From the NCBI RefSeq assembly GCF_022662105.1, contig NZ_JAKMCP010000005.1:124001-188000 (forward strand): a stretch of 64,000 nucleotides of DNA, in the 5' to 3' direction. The position numbers were made by a program, and so were the translations under genes. This document shows positions 63,714-64,000 of the stretch, one piece after another. A model generated the notes under the pieces. That model had not been told where the DNA came from. It made no database searches and saw only the letters and a list, made by a program, of their open reading frames with translations. The DNA comes from Aestuariivivens sediminis. GTDB taxonomy: Bacteria > Bacteroidota > Bacteroidia > Flavobacteriales > Flavobacteriaceae. Within the stretch, counting starts at the first letter, position 1, and each line of letters opens with the position of its first letter.

Positions 63714-64000
63714 TTAACGGTTTAATTCTTCTAACTTTAATTTATAATCATATTGCAAATCTTCATGAAGTGTGATTATTATCTTTTTCACTAATGCCAT
63801 CTGCCGATGAAATGTATTTAGTATTTGCTGACTCCTATGGATGCTCGGGTTGAAGTCTTGCAGCTTCTTGCAAAAATACAATAGAAGTTCTACTTCAGTT
63901 TCCTTGTTTTGTGAATACCGGATATATTTTTTTACATGCCGCAATATTTTTCGAATACTTTTCCGGATGTAAAAAAAACTTGCTCTATTTATCTGCTCAA
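63714..64000 (-). CDS. Small helical protein, 5' end beyond right edge
   Basis: The minus-strand frame from the TAA-side stop at 63714 stays open to base 64000, so the gene continues past the window and the visible part is about 95 residues. The visible residues are basic and helix-prone (ILRHVKKYIRYSQNKETEVELLLYF), with no signal or domain I recognise. It ends 41 bases upstream of the mutS2 ATG on the same strand and may be co-transcribed with it. Confidence 0.5.
   Translation of the reverse strand, partial: EQINRASFFYIRKSIRKILRHVKKYIRYSQNKETEVELLLYFCKKLQDFNPSIHRSQQILNTFHRQMALVKKIIITLHEDLQYDYKLKLEELNR

Overview
The window is an AT-rich stretch of bacterial chromosome that looks like a member of the Flavobacteriaceae (Bacteroidota). 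Several features support this. Many genes are preceded by the Bacteroidota -7 promoter element TAnnTTTG and lack clear Shine-Dalgarno sites. Several families are typical of the phylum: Bacteroidota-type LptD/LptF-G homologues, an Smr-less MutS2, BshA for bacillithiol, a GH3/serine-hydrolase fusion, and secreted proteins whose signal peptides end in xAQ or FSQ. Gene content is mostly core metabolism and envelope biogenesis; I see no CRISPR array, prophage or insertion sequence.

Layout. 1-3.9 kb: the 3' part of a large TcdB/Rhs-type polymorphic-toxin gene that runs in from the left edge and ends against tRNA-Ser(UGA). 4.2-6.2 kb: a nitroreductase and a DegT-type aminotransferase separated by a GC-rich REP-like palindromic element. 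6.2-12.8 kb (minus): ribB(A), an LptF/G permease, LolA and FtsK. 12.8-16.9 kb: dgkA-tpx facing katG, plus a 2-Cys peroxiredoxin, making a peroxide-defence block. 16.9-26.3 kb: mixed metabolism (NhaC antiporter, a YdjM-like membrane protein, a sulfur-amino-acid PLP enzyme with an adjacent Lrp regulator, CPBP protease, pseudouridine synthase, lipoprotein, panB, NTF2-like protein, sdaA). 26.5-32.2 kb: dnaK, a PepSY-like secreted protein, an RlmI-like methyltransferase, nitronate monooxygenase and a PPOX flavoprotein. 32.3-35.0 kb: a triple-FAS1 lipoprotein and guaC. 35.0-44.4 kb: an envelope and electron-transfer block (ridA-lptD facing amidase-mlaD-hdrC/hdrB-like genes), then serB. 44.7-49.5 kb: GH3 hydrolase, bshA and a small outer-membrane protein. 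49.6-64 kb: a YdiJ-like FAD/Fe-S dehydrogenase, LpxH-like phosphatase, aroC, a thioesterase pair, a symporter-sulfurtransferase operon, a membrane methyltransferase, a sialidase-fold protein, a DCC protein, mutS2 and a gene cut by the right edge.

How the genes work together. Outer-membrane lipid traffic is over-represented (LptF/G, LolA, LptD, MlaD, LpxH), and four of these five start with TTG. Peroxide and thiol homeostasis is a second theme (KatG, Tpx, Prx, BshA, sulfurtransferase, DCC protein). A third is flavin and Fe-S electron transfer into the quinone pool (HdrC/HdrB-like pair, YdiJ-like dehydrogenase).

The observations most worth a second look are the toxin tail beside the tRNA 3' end, the RibBA with a degenerate GTP-cyclohydrolase half, the LptF/G with a C-terminal membrane extension, the split NarI/HdrC-HdrB module next to an orphan MCE gene, and palindromes upstream of dnaK and of the nitronate monooxygenase. 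I did not find a clear-cut new defence or biosynthetic system.
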